In this document: piece by piece, positions 40,551 through 52,245 of the stretch
How the letters are laid out: every line of letters begins with the position of its first letter
Numbering within the stretch: position 1 is the stretch's first letter
NCBI GenBank assembly: GCA_964007475.1
Contig: OZ023273.1
Location: 105,584,485 to 105,648,484 of the forward strand
Direction: 5' to 3'
Origin: Hybos culiciformis
Lineage: Eukaryota; Arthropoda; Insecta; Diptera; Hybotidae
Length of the DNA: 64,000 bases
Notes under the pieces: generated by a model
Told to the model about the DNA's origin: nothing
The model's database searches: none
Seen by the model: the letters and a program-made list of their open reading frames with translations, nothing else
Position numbers and translations under genes: made by a program

Positions 40551-42464
40551 ATTGAGAAAAACATTTTTGTGAATTTTCTGAACAGTAAAGAAAAAAAAAA
40601 AAAATTTTTTTTTCTATAAAACTTGCTCCTCGCAGCACAGCTATCTATGGACTAAAAAAGTCGTAAAATTTTCATTCAATTTTTAGCTGGAAGGATGAAT
40701 AATTTCCTCTAATTTTCATTTAGTAATAATTTTTGTTTCTCTTTTTTCTCTCCGGTTTGAATTTTTGATTTTCTTTTTTTCATTTTTTTTTTTTTTTGCA
40801 ATATTTCGAGGAAAAAAATTAGGTATCTTATATTCCAAAAAAAAAAAAGTAAAAAAAATTCTTTTGGTGGCCAGTCAGTCTGCGGCAACTTTTATATCTG
40901 AACTATTTTTAGAACTTTTAATGAGACGAGAATATAAAAAAAATTATAATAATAATAATGTTGTGTGTATAATCGAAAGAATTTTTTTTTTTTTTTTTTG
41001 AAAAATTTTCTAAAGAAAATTATAGAAAATTTGGGAAAACTTAAATGCAAAAAAGTATAAAAAACAACAAAAAAAAAAAACATCCTCTGGGAAAAAAAGC
41101 TCATTCAATGATGCTGCAAAAGTTTAACTTTGCAAAAAAACTAAACTTACTCTCTTTGAGAGAGATATACGTTAGTTGTTAGAGTAAAATTGTAAATTTA
41201 TTATCTCCCAAATGATAATTCTGTGAGAATTTGAGATTTTATTTTTATGTAAAATTTATAAAATATACTTTTTGTCTGGGATTATTTACAAAATAAGTTA
41301 AATTTATTGTATCTATAGTGAAAAATTGTAATAAAATACAAATTTTTGAATCTGTGAGGGTATCACAACGTATAGACATACTATTCTTACAAAATATTTT
41401 GAATTTATTAAATGATCTTATTATATAGTTATTAAAATAGCAATTTTAATAAAAGGATTCAAAATCGGTTGCTTAATTGGAAAGCGATATAAAAATCTTT
41501 CATTTTAATAACTTCTAGTCTCATCAGTTTGATACTTACGTATACACAAACCAAGAACAAAACACAAAATTTTTGAACAGTCTATCGTTTTATGAGACCA
41601 ATAAATAAATATTCAATACCATCCCAAGATTTTTGATCCAAGCACTTTAATGAGTTCCATAGCTATTCTTTAAGAAAACAATTAAAACATAATATATATA
41701 TTTTTTTTATAAATTAGATATTTAATTTATCAATACTTTTTTTAAAGTACAGACATTTAGTAAAGCTAGAAATTTGAAAACATTTCGAAAAATAGAAGCA
41801 ATTTATTAACTTTCTAGTTGGGTTTCTTATGGATTATACTTTTAATTTACCGAACTATCAATTTAATAGTATTATTAAATAGTGTTAATAATAAATTGAC
41901 AGAGCTCATAAATATAATTAATAAAAAAAAATCTAGGCTAGTCACAATATTTTTATTAAAGCTAACTATAGCTGGGAATTATTTGCTGTTATCGAATATT
42001 AAATAAAAAAAACCAAAAACATTATTTGAATGAATAAATTAAAAAAAAAAAAAATATTTACATATAAATTTTTCTTCGAAATTTCCTTTGAAGAGAAAAT
42101 TATTAAAATAAATGTAAGGAATTTTATATTTAATAGGCTGTATCGAAAGCATAATCTCAAATTTGAAATACTCATAAATTTTCAAATCAAAATTATACTC
42201 TTCTACAAACAACTAAAACGTTTCTCGAACACTGAGAGTAACTATTGGATAAAATTTTCAGCTAAAATTTCTAAAACATTTAGAATGAATTTCAAAAATT
42301 TTTATAAAATATTTTACTATAATTTTTAGAAAAATTTGTAATTACAAATAAAAAACCCTCCAAACTGTACACTACCAGCACACCACATTATACTGACATA
42401 CTTTTAATAATCAAATTTACATTATTGTTATCTAATAATGAAGGATATAGAAGTGAATTTATAT
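39082..42464. other. Homopolymer-rich non-coding stretch
   Basis: There is an AAT/ATT microsatellite at 39690-39722 and a run of 30 T at 40520-40549. A and T tracts are dense to 41100. The segments at 40290-40360, 40620-40700 and 40865-40910 are less AT-rich (GGTGGCCAGTCAGTCTGCGG) but carry no credible open frame. A minus-strand GTAAGTTT donor-like sequence next to CTCTCTTTGAGAGAG lies near 41150. I cannot support a promoter or 5' exon from this alone. Confidence 0.5.
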
Positions 42465-42468
42465 TTAA

Positions 42469-43190
42469 GGGGGTATTCTAGTCTAGAAGCACGAATTTAA
42501 TGCAATTTTTGAAGTGCTGTAAAACAAAACTAATCAATATCTTTAATATCAATTTTTTTATAGGATATTTATTAATGTTTTAAGAATACAGAAAAAAAAA
42601 AATAAATTAAAAAATTCAAAATTAAAAGAGTTCGCAGCTGATGAAGTGAGGGCTCTCAAAAAGTTGGCACGTGACCGTTCCCACGATTCAGCCCTTCTGG
42701 CAATTCGAAAAAAAAAAAACAAAAACGATTATTAATCTATAGGAATGCCTTTATCGTTCGAACTAAAAGAATTGAAAACAAAATTTTTTTTACAAAATGG
42801 CGACTATTTGAAAAAAAAATTTGTTTTTGCACCACTTTTTTTAAGTTTTTAAAAAATTTTAAAAATAGTAAACATTAAAATTTTGTGATGAGGATAGTTC
42901 GAACGATAGAGAAGCATATGAAGAAGACCTCTACAAAATTTGTAGGACTTGAGTTATCATGGGAACCGTTTTAAAAAAAACAGTTTTGAGAAAAACGCGT
43001 TTAAAGTTTCACGTAAAGTTTCTCGCCAGTCTAATTCATGAAATGTTATTTTACTAAAACAGCCATATCTCCGAAAATAATTTGAATTTTCTAAAATCCT
43101 CTTAAAGACATGTTCTTAAAGGGTTAAACTTTGAAAATATGAAAAAAAAAAAAAATTGATTTTTTCAAATTTCTAAACTAGAATACCTCC
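42469..43190. mobile_element. TTAA-flanked inverted-repeat element (piggyBac-like), 722 bp
   Basis: The left end GGGGGTATTCTAGTCTAGAA and the inverted right end GGAGGTATTCTAGTTTAGAA match in 18 of 20 positions. Both sides are bordered by TTAA (42465-42468 and 43191-43194), the target typical of the piggyBac superfamily. Inside, TCGTTCGAACTAAA (42752-42765) and AGTTCGAACGATAG (42896-42909) form another inverted pair. No transposase remains. Other superfamilies with TTAA targets are possible. Confidence 0.75.
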
Positions 43191-43194
43191 TTAA

Positions 43195-45259
43195 TTAAAG
43201 AATCAAGAATTAAAGAAATTAAATATTAAAAAAATTAATTAAATTTCGCATTTTAACTATATGTTTTTTTCTAACTCTCAATTAATATAATAATCTACAA
43301 TCTAAAATAATCTAATCTAAATAATGTACACGTACTTTATGTCAAGTATCTTATTTAAACTGAACGCCCCAATTTCGTAATACCGAGTTCAGAACAATCT
43401 AATAAACTATGGAAATATTTTCTGAGAATGATTATTATAGAAAATAGTTTCAGTTCAGTTGAAAATTTAAAATTAACTTAATCAAATAATTAGTAAGAAT
43501 TTAACTTTTTGAATATAAGAATAATCCAAAAAATGTAATAAACAAATAAATGAAACAAATGAATAATTAAATAAAATAAGCAAATCTATTTTTATGAAAA
43601 AATTTTTCCAAAAAAAATTTCTTTTCTCAAAAATTTATTCTTAAATCATAAGAACTTAATCCGGCAAAGCTAATAAAATTCAAGCAAAAATAATTTGAAA
43701 TATTTTTGTTTTTCTTTTTTTTAAATAAATCCTTCTAAATGAGGAAAATTAAGCTTTTCGAAATCCTTAAATAAAAATTCAACTTTAAAGAGAATAACAT
43801 GTATGTAGTTTGTTATAATAAAGAGAAATATTTTTAATTTTCTTTTTTTTTTTTTTTATATTCTCAATATCGTTTTAGAAGAAAGCTTACGGGTCGAAAG
43901 CTTTTTACTCTTTTAGATAACCTGTTTTAAGATTTCATTTAAATAATTTTAATAGAATGAACAGGAGTTCTGGTTCTTCAAATACATATGCAGCTCCAAT
44001 TTTATGTTTTTTATTATGTTGTATAACTATAATATTACCATTAAAATTTATTGTCGTTTAAATTTTTTCTAAACGAAGTTAGTTAAATCTTTTGTTGATT
44101 TTTATTCTAATACAACATAAGATACAAAATTCAACCAATTTTTGTACATAAGTTTATTTAAAAATTTTTTGTGTAAAGCCCAAAATAATTCTAGCCACAG
44201 AGATACATTAGATATTAGAAACATTTTTTTCCTGATGCATATTTATTTAATAAATTAATGTAATGTTGATTTGTAAAAATGGTTAATAAAATATAAAATG
44301 TGATATAAATTACAAGTCTCCTTACTTTCTGGCCCTTTTTTATTTGACAATGAATTTTGGAAAGACAACTTTGTACGCAAAAATTTAAATTTTTTTTAAT
44401 AATTCTTAATTGGACTAAAATCTACATATTTTTGAACATATTTGATATTTTTTGATTTTATGTGTTGAAAAATATAAATTTATTTGCAGAGTTCAGTCAA
44501 ATCCTTCCAAGACAATTACTCATTACTCAAACATCTTTCTTAGTTGTCAAAAATTACATTTTGTATTTGGATATTTTATTGACACCTTATAATAATTTCT
44601 GTTGTGAACATACTGCAAACTATAATATGTTTTTCTTTTTATATATGTACTTTACAACACCTTTAACATTTCCTTAATCAACATAATTTTAAAATTTTCC
44701 TTTTTACATGACAGCAGTATAAAGTAAAAAAAAAAGAGAGCGGAAACTGAAATTTATAATTTTGTATTTAAAATAAAAAAAAAAAATTTTCTTTTAAGGA
44801 ATTATTTATCCATTTTATAATTTTAGGAAACCACAAGCCAATAAAATATGAACAAATTCAGTGCATGTTTTATTTTGGTTTTGTAAATTATTAACTACAT
44901 TAAATAATTTGAATAATTTTTTTACATTTCATTATTTTTATGTTTCTTTTCTTTAAGTTTCTTATTTTTTCAAATATTCAAATTCAATTAAGGGCGGTGT
45001 TCGCATATAGTTAGCAAAATATTAATTTTTAAATATTCTGTCTCAATTCTATTTTCGATGTGGCTTCGAATAGATCCGTGGCCACTGAAAATGGAGTCAA
45101 CATTTTGTATAAAAAAAAATATATATTAATCTCATTGAACGGAATTTCTTTTTGTTTTCAACATCTTAAGTAAGCGAAATTTAATTTTTTAATTTAATTT
45201 TTTTTAAGGATTAAGAATAATTATGAGTATATTTATTTAATCCGTGTTTGAGCGGATCA
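43195..45259. other. AT-rich non-coding stretch
   Basis: No gene recognised. The frame 44462-44677 has no identifiable domain. The segment 44990-45100 is less AT-rich (GGCGGTGTTCGCATATAGTT) but remains unassigned. Confidence 0.55.
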
Positions 45260-45900
45260 GGGGCCAAATTCTGTAACCTTTTAATTGAGAACCACATCTT
45301 TGACTTTTTGAACCACAGTTTTGTGTGGCTTAAGAAAATCGTCTTTCTGTAAGCAATGTTGTTTATAATTATAATATAGGCTAAATTTTTTATTTAATAA
45401 CCGGTAACCCGACATAAAAAAATTTACTAAAATGTTCGACGTCACTTCTTCGAAGGATTTTTGACATAAAAAATTATATTATGATGTTTTTTTTTCTCTT
45501 TCCAATAAAAAAAAAAACTATTTTGAAGGCATAATTAAAATATAATAAATATAATCGCAAGAAAATCGTTTTATCTGAAATTTAGTGGGGGTAGGACGGT
45601 CCCCAAATATACAAACGTTTTTTGACAACCCATTTCAATAATTCGGGCCAAAAAGCTTTCATATGTTAGATAGGTAAGAAATGATTTTTTTTTGGCAATG
45701 AGAATTTGGAAACTTATTTAAAAACCTTAAAGATTTTTTTTTAATCGTCTTTCGTGCTTACATTTAAAACATATTAAAAAAAAATTAAAAAAAAAAAACT
45801 ACAAAAAAATATTGAGCAACACCTAATTTGATGTTGCTCAAAAAATGGTGCTCGAGCAATAATTTTAATTTAGTACATTTTCCTTATAGAATCTGGCCCC
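45260..45900. mobile_element. Old inverted-repeat MITE, GGGGCCARATTCT family
   Basis: Left end GGGGCCAAATTCTGTAA; right end is the inverse of GGGGCCAGATTCTATAAG. Near the right end, TTGAGCAACACC and GATGTTGCTCAA form a small hairpin. No clear target duplication remains, so the boundaries and superfamily are provisional. Confidence 0.55.
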
Positions 45901-46078
45901 AGAATTCACTAATCAATATTTTTAATAAAAATCATATTCCTTTTTAATCACCCTTCTATCCTGACTGACTAACAAAAATAAAAAACTGAAAATTAGCTTA
46001 CGGAATAAAAGTCAACTCTTATTCATAGCTAAACTATTATTTCAAACATACAAAATTTAATATTTTCCATCGATAGTT

Positions 46079-47061
46079 GGTGGGGGCTCTTCAGCTGCGC
46101 AATTCTTGTTAATTGATGTTACAATTATTGAGCATTTAGTGCTTAATTTGTGACTATTAGTGCCACAAAAACTAGAATTGGTGCTCGCTTGGTTTTTGAG
46201 AAACTTTGATTTTCGAATTTCGAACATGGGTCAAAGTGGTATCTCTGGCCGGATTCGAATTTCCAAAAAAATAAAGACGCTATTATTTAGTGCTTAGTTT
46301 GTGCCTATTTGTGCTACAAAAACTAGAATTTGTGCTCTTCAAAATTATGTGAAAACAATTTTTTTTAGATTAGCCAAAATTCCAAAATTTGAAAAGAATT
46401 TTTTTTCGTCGAATTTAGAAAAAGCGAAAATGCCACTAATTAGTGCTTAATTTGTGCTTGCGTTTATTGTACTTTGTGATGATTTGTTTTATCAAAAAAA
46501 AATATATGCCGCGCCGAAAAAAATGTAAGTTCGAAAAAATTTCAACTTCAGCTATTAGGGTGAGGTGCGGGGCGGCGGGCGGGCGAACTGGTGGTTGGTC
46601 TGTGGGATTTGCGGCGCCCGCCCGCCGCCCCGCACCCCATTCTTCTAGTTCTGCGACACTCTTCACAAAGTATAGTAAACGCAAGCACAAATTAAGCACT
46701 AAATGGTGGTATTTTCGCTTTTTCTAAATTCGACGAAAAAAAATTCGGTTCAAATTTTGGAATTTTGGCCTAATCTAAAAAAAATTGTTTTCACATAATT
46801 TTGAAGAGCACAAATTCTAGTTTTTGTAGCACAAATAGGCACAAATCAAGCACTAAATGATAGCATCATTATTTTTTCGAAATTCGATTCCGGCCAGAGA
46901 GACTCTTGACCCACGTTCGAAATTCGAAAATCAAAATTTCTCAAAAACCAAGCGAGCACCAATTCTAGTTTTTGTGGCACTAATAGTCACAAATTAAGCA
47001 CTAAATGCTCAATAATTGTAACATCAATTAACAAGAATTGTCCGGCTGAAGAGCCTCCACC
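46079..47061. mobile_element. Foldback element, 983 bp, with 9-bp target duplication
   Basis: Almost the whole element is one imperfect palindrome: 46079-46480 is the inverse of about 46665-47061. The termini are GGTGGGGGCTCTTCAGC and GGTGGAGGCTCTTCAGC on opposite strands. Both flanks are TCGATAGTT (46070-46078 and 47062-47070), a perfect 9-bp duplication as made by Foldback and Mutator-like elements. The arms are built of diverged units of about 152 bp, marked by TAGTGCTTARTTTGTG at 46137, 46288 and 46441. The loop contains an extremely GC-rich hairpin. Open frames 46436-46699 (minus) and 46443-46727 (plus) exist only because of this symmetry. No transposase. Confidence 0.92.
46564..46636. 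repeat. GC-rich perfect hairpin in the foldback loop
   Basis: A 22-bp arm, GGTGCGGGGCGGCGGGCGGG onward (46564-46585), is exactly complementary to 46615-46636, with a 29-bp loop. It contains almost only G and C, in strong contrast to the surrounding AT-rich DNA. G runs could also form other secondary structures. Confidence 0.9.
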
Positions 47062-47945
47062 TCGATAGTTCTTGTTTTTATTTTTTTTTTTGTTTTTTTT
47101 TAAACTTTACCTTTAATGATTCTTCTTTAAAAAAAATAAAAAAACTAAACACTTTACGGTTGGTAAATTTTTTTTATTTTTTAATTGATGTAGAAATAAT
47201 TTGTTTTTTTTATACATATTACATATTACAAAACAAAACTTAAAATTTTAAAAACATAAATTTCTAGAACAAGTGGTTTTTAGATAACTAATAAATATAT
47301 AGGTTGTTGGGCGCGAGTAATAAATTTTAATCAAAATATATATTAAAACGTATAAAATATATACAGAACAGGAAATTCAGTGAAAATTAATTGGTATTTT
47401 TCATATCGCTTAAAAAATAAATTGCAAAAAAAAAATAAAAAGGAAAGAAAATAATAATATTCGTTCCCATTTAAACCACCCAGCAGATAATTTTAGTTTA
47501 ATTTTCAGGTAACAGGTTCTATTGACTAATTATGTATTATTGCAAAATACTATATACAGAAATTAATTATTGCTTATGCAAAGTGTAAAAAAAAAGAAAT
47601 CAAAAAAACGAAAATATCTAGCAGAAATAAATAAGGTCACTAAAAGTAATTGCAGGGCAATTTTAAAATATAAAAAAAAATTCGAAAATTTGGTTTAAAG
47701 GAAAAAAAATTATATAGGTGCCTTTTTAATTTCATTGGGCCCAAAAACCAAAACTCTTTTCCATTTCTTGCTTACCAATTACTATATAATTTATTTCGTT
47801 AGATCTTTAATATCTTTCAGTACAAAATAACTTATTTCCATCCAATATCTAATCATTTTATGTATTAATGTACAATTAATTTCTATGATATGAATGTTGT
47901 ATTGCCATGTACAACAAAAAATGATTAAAGAAACATTATTGCTCC

Positions 47946-48283
47946 GTCCCAAACATTTTTGTCCCAAAATTTGATTGAAAAGACGTTTTAGATTATTTAA
48001 AAGTAAAAAAATTTCATTCATTACCTCTGGATTGATTAATACTTTTAAAAAAATAGTATTAAACTTTTTAGAATCTGTTAAGGCTAAGTGATCGAAATCT
48101 CTTCAAAACTATTTTATGACATTTTGAGCACTTAGCCTTAACCGATTCTAAAAGTTTTATAGCATTTTAAAGTATGAAACAGTCGGTAGGTAGTGAATAC
48201 ATTTTTTCTTTTAAATTAAACTTTAAAATAATCTAAAACGGATTTTCATCAAATTTTGGGATAAAAAATGTTTGGGACTACCA
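47946..48283. mobile_element. GTCCCAAACA family MITE, complete copy
   Basis: Left arm GTCCCAAACATTTTTGTCCC, then AAAATTTGATTGAAAAGACG; right arm inverse, ending AAAAATGTTTGGGAC. The centre is a second nested palindrome: TTTTTAGAATCTGTTAAGGC and CTTAGCCTTAACCGATTCTA. The whole 338 bp can fold into one long hairpin. Related sequences at 15445-15746 and 19508-19900. The minus frame 47791-48021 overlaps its left half and is not a gene. Confidence 0.85.
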
Positions 48284-48360
48284 AGTTCTCTTAATGAATT
48301 AGAATAAAAGATTAAGAGTATTGAAATTATTAACAAACATTTTTAATACACACTATTATA

Positions 48361-49553
48361 GGTGGGGTGTCACCAGGCCCGAAGTCATAACGCTCACGGG
48401 CTTTCTGACTCACTGAAAAAGATCATAACGCCCGCGGGCTTTATGACTCTTTTAAAATGAGCCATAACGCCCAAATAAAATGACACATAAAGCCAAAATA
48501 TATGGGCTTTATGTCCCTCTGACTGAGTCACAAAGCCCGATTTTTTTTTTCCAATATATTTAGCATGAGTAAATGCATTCAAAAATTGGGGATTCTCCCG
48601 AAAAGGGTGCGTGAGCTTTCGCGATGACGTCATCACCGCTCAGGATATATATGTCATTGTACCCGCAAATGCCATCTAGTGGCCGAAAAACGCAACTGAC
48701 ATTTTTTTTGAAAAAACGGTTTTTTACAATTTTCTCCTAAAACTATAATTATGTTTTAAAAAAAAAATTCGAAAAATCTCCAAAAAATTCGGAGTAAATT
48801 GCATTTATAACTTTTTCACACATTTCACCTTTTCACCTTATATTTTTGAAACGGTAAATGGAATCAACCCAATTCTTGGATTTTTATAGAGGGGACAGTT
48901 GTACGAAACTTTTAAAAAAAAGTTGTTTGAACAACATCCTTTTGGAAAAGGCCTAAAATCAACGAAGAAATTTTGAATAAAAATAAATAAAATAATATTT
49001 TTTTTATAACAAATTATAACTTGTGATAATTTAGAAAGAATGGAAATCAAGTAACTAATTTGACCTTTTCCAAAAGAATTACATATTAAATTAAGTTATT
49101 TCTTATTTTCAGTAAAAGCGAAAAATGGAATTTTTCAAGCTGTTTCATAAATTTCGAGTAGGGAATTAGCAATAGAGTGGCTCGAAGAACTCGGATTAGT
49201 GCTAAGTACAAAATTTTTTCGAACGCACAAAAAACAGATGGTGCTGCGAGACGACAAGGCTATTTGATTTGCCATTTCAAAACCAAAAAGCACAAAGTAA
49301 GGCGAGCCGACAATACCTGGTTCGCAATCTGCAAACTTCCACCTGAAACATGTCTGCTAACATGTGCCCTGTCTCACTAAAGTGAGTCATAACGCCCAAA
49401 TTTTTATTTTTATAGGAGTCATAAGACCAACGGGCGTTATGACACACCAACTGTGAGCCAGATGGCCCAACCAAATTTTTGGGCGTTATGGCCCTTTTAA
49501 GAGGGTCAGAAAGCCCGTTGGCGTTATGAATTCGGGCCTGGTGACACCCCACC
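48361..49553. mobile_element. Inverted-repeat transposon, 1193 bp, 8-bp target duplication, unknown superfamily
   Basis: The termini GGTGGGGTGTCACCAGGCCC match for about 35 bp in inverted orientation and continue into CATAACGC. Both flanks are CTATTATA (48353-48360 and 49554-49561). Subterminal regions carry many copies of CATAACGCCC or GGGCTTTATGAC in both orientations, as for transposase-binding repeats. The ends do not fit the hAT pattern YARNG and I cannot place the element. The central part contains frame 49177-49380 (67 codons, with RRQGYLICHFKTKKHKVRRA), which I do not recognise. It may be a remnant or captured fragment. Confidence 0.85.
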
Positions 49554-51115
49554 CTATTATATTATAGTTATAGATTGCAATTGACGTATAAAAATAATCA
49601 TATCAATTTCATCACAAACTTTAACTCATATCATAACAGTTCCTAGTGTATAAAAATTATAAAAAGAAATTCTAGGGCTTGATAGCTACTATGCTAAGCT
49701 TGTCAAAAGTTAAACATTCCAAAATACATACTGCATAATACTTCATTAAAAGTATTTGGTAAGGAAAATATTCAATGCATACAAATATTTGCTAACGAAG
49801 TGGTACACTATTGCCTCCATATAAGTTTAACAAATACAGAACATTTTTTTTTTCGATTAAATCCTTAAAATAAAACTGCATGTCGATTTATTATGAAAAT
49901 AGGTAATGCAAAAAAAAAAAAACCAGTATAAAAACTTTTTCCAAGCACTAAAAGTACTTTTAGTGTTAAGACAAAAAATAAAAAAAAATAAAAAAAAAAA
50001 CTTTGATAGAAATTTTGGAATGGATTAGAACTTCCGAAAGTATTAAATACTTTTAGTCACGCACAAAACTTTTACCTTGATTCCGTTTTATTTCACCTAA
50101 ATACAACGAAATATATATATAATGTATATTGTGTGTATTATATTTATATATTATATACATAAAATGTAGGTACATGAAGGTATCATAAGAATATTTTTAA
50201 TATTTTGAAAGTAAGTAGAAAAGGTTTTCTTCCAAAAAGCTATAAGAAAAATTTCATAAATCGATTATATTTTTTATCTTAATCGTATAGTCACTATCGA
50301 AATATGATTTTTTCAAATCTCTTGCGCTGTTTCAATTCTTTTTCTTTGTAGGCATAATATCCTGTTGCCATGGGCGCCGCCAGGATTTTTTATAAGGTGG
50401 TGCATGTGAAAATTATTATTTTAATTTTACCAAGTCTTTGACATATTGCGGGTTCATCACTAAGTTACAATTTCCAACAACCTTAACTTAAATTACATTT
50501 TGATTTTAGGAAAAATCAGTTGCAAAACAATTTTTTGAATTCATGACAAAATTCATCTCAGTATGCTGATGCGATGCTCAGAACTTTTTTAAGATTATTT
50601 CTCACCAGGGCTGCCAGATGGAATAAATGAAATTTCCTCAAATTTTTAAGAAATTTCCGCAAAACAGACACTTTTTTAAAAAAAATCCACAAAATTATTT
50701 TTTTTATATTTTTGTGTACTAAAATTTTTTTTGCCCTAAATTAGAAAAAAAAATTTGTTTAACGGTTTTACTCACTGCAGTTTTTCCCCAAAAACAACTT
50801 ATTTTTGCAAGATTTCCTCAAATTTTTAATGTGTTTAGATTTTATACGGTACTTATATGTTGTAAATCAAAAAGTTTACTTTCAACAACACTGAGATAAA
50901 AAACGTGCTAAAATCATGTAAAAATGCATAAAATCATGTATTTTCCGCAACAAAAACCGTCCAATGACGGTTTTACTAAAATCAATGCCTTTTGGGATTA
51001 AAATTTTTTAAAGGAGAAAAATAAAATTTTTAATTTTAATTTTTTTTTCTATTTTTTTTTTTATTTTATTTATTTCTTTATTTATTTTATTTCTAATTTC
51101 TTATTATATTTTTCT

Positions 51116-51311
51116 TATGCCCTCTTCGGGATTTGAACCTCGGTCTTTAGCATTTCAATCGACCACTCTACCATTAGGCCATAGTAATAAAATTATTCAA
51201 GTACATAAAATAGAAAATATAAATAGCGTATAAATTTTTCTTATGCCTTCGTCGGGATTCGAACCTCGGTCTTTAGCATTTCATTCCATCACTCTACCAT
51301 TCAGCCATAGT
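51116..51311 (-). repeat. Tandem pair of tRNA-like sequences
   Basis: Two minus-strand tRNA-like units, about 51116-51186 and 51239-51311. Each has an A box of the TGGCNNAATGGTAGAGTG type and a B box (GGTTCAAATCC in the higher-diverged unit, perfect GGTTCGAATCC in the other). The tail AATAATTTTA/TTACTATGG is shared. The unit spacing of about 125 bp and shared flanks indicate a tandem duplication. The T-arm stem does not pair well, so these are tRNA-derived repeats, not functional tRNA genes. They differ from the SINE family at 955-1082. Confidence 0.65.
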
Positions 51312-51420
51312 ATTAAAATTATTCAAATATTTTAATTCAAGAATTTTTGGAATAACATTAATTCTCTTGGTACTAAAAATTATGCCTCTGGGCATTAATT
51401 TTACGATTTTAGCGCAGTTT

Positions 51421-51608
51421 GTATAGTACGATTCAAATCACTTGACCAATGAGCTTTTAAGAGAGGGTAAAATTTGAATAAAATTATTATACAAAAATTG
51501 CATGAGCTTTTTTCTTAAATAATTTCCCCTAAATTTTGTATGCATTTTTTAATGGAAAGGGAAAGCTTTGCATAACGGATTGGTCAAGTGATTTGAATCG
51601 TACTATAC
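51421..51608. mobile_element. 188-bp MITE with perfect 30-bp inverted termini
   Basis: The left terminus GTATAGTACGATTCAAATCA continues through CTTGACCAAT. All 30 bases are found as the exact inverse at 51579-51608. There is no coding capacity. Perfect termini suggest a younger insertion than the element that contains it. Target duplication not resolved (possibly TA). Confidence 0.85.
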
Positions 51609-52245
51609 TTGATATGATACCGAAAGAACTTAAATATTGTTTTTTTTAATAAAAAAAATGTATTTTTTGTTGTTTTGTGTATAAAAATACTAGAACTTGA
51701 TTTAATGCCAAAAGTCCTAAATTTTAGTACGCCTTTTTTGGCTCAGAAAATGGATTTTGAGTTCAACGTACGTAGAAGAATATCGTAATGATATCAATTT
51801 CTTAAAATCATTAGGGTAAAAAAAATTTACGAGTCTGAAATTTTAAATATTGTTGACTGCCAACGTTAGTACAATATTTCTTAATTTCTTCAAATTTTCC
51901 TCAGAAAAAAATATTTTCCTAAAATTTTTCTCCACGTTTTTTTTACTTTCTTTTTCTCCCGGAATTAAAAATTTCCTCAGTTTGGGGAAAAAATTCCCCA
52001 ATCTTGTTTTAATTTAATTTTGAATCCTTTGGTCCTTTTAACAATTTTATCAAAATTTTAATAACATTTTTATCAAAGAAAGGTGGTGCAGTTGCACCAC
52101 CTTGCAACATACTGCCGGCGCCCATGCCTGTTGCATGAAATATATGTGTATCATTTAAATAAACTTCATTCATTATAAAAAAAAAGCCTGCAAACGAACG
52201 GATTTGGATAATTTCTCCACCTACATATGTTTTTAATATACAATA

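Larger units (their letters stand above)
50369..52126. mobile_element. Composite inverted-repeat element, 1758 bp, 8-bp target duplication
   Basis: Left end CATGGGCGCCGCCAG; right end the inverse of CATGGGCGCCGGCAG. Both flanks are CCTGTTGC (50361-50368 and 52127-52134). Subterminal GGTGGTGCA occurs at both ends, forming GGTGGTGCAGTTGCACCACC at the right. The interior is a mosaic. A hAT-like CAGGGCTGCCAGATGG at 50606 has no clear partner end. A tandem pair of tRNA-like sequences and a complete 188-bp MITE also lie inside. No transposase found. Superfamily uncertain (8-bp duplications are made by hAT and P types). Confidence 0.85.

Noticed and set aside
40290..41160. Possible promoter or first exon (GGCCAGTCAGTCTGCGG, GAGAG palindrome, donor-like GTAAGTTT)
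   Set aside because: Isolated weak signals in a homopolymer-rich region; no core promoter arrangement or open exon.
46436..46727. Two similar frames on opposite strands with Arg/Gly/Ala/Pro-rich middles
   Set aside because: Consequence of the foldback palindrome and its GC hairpin.
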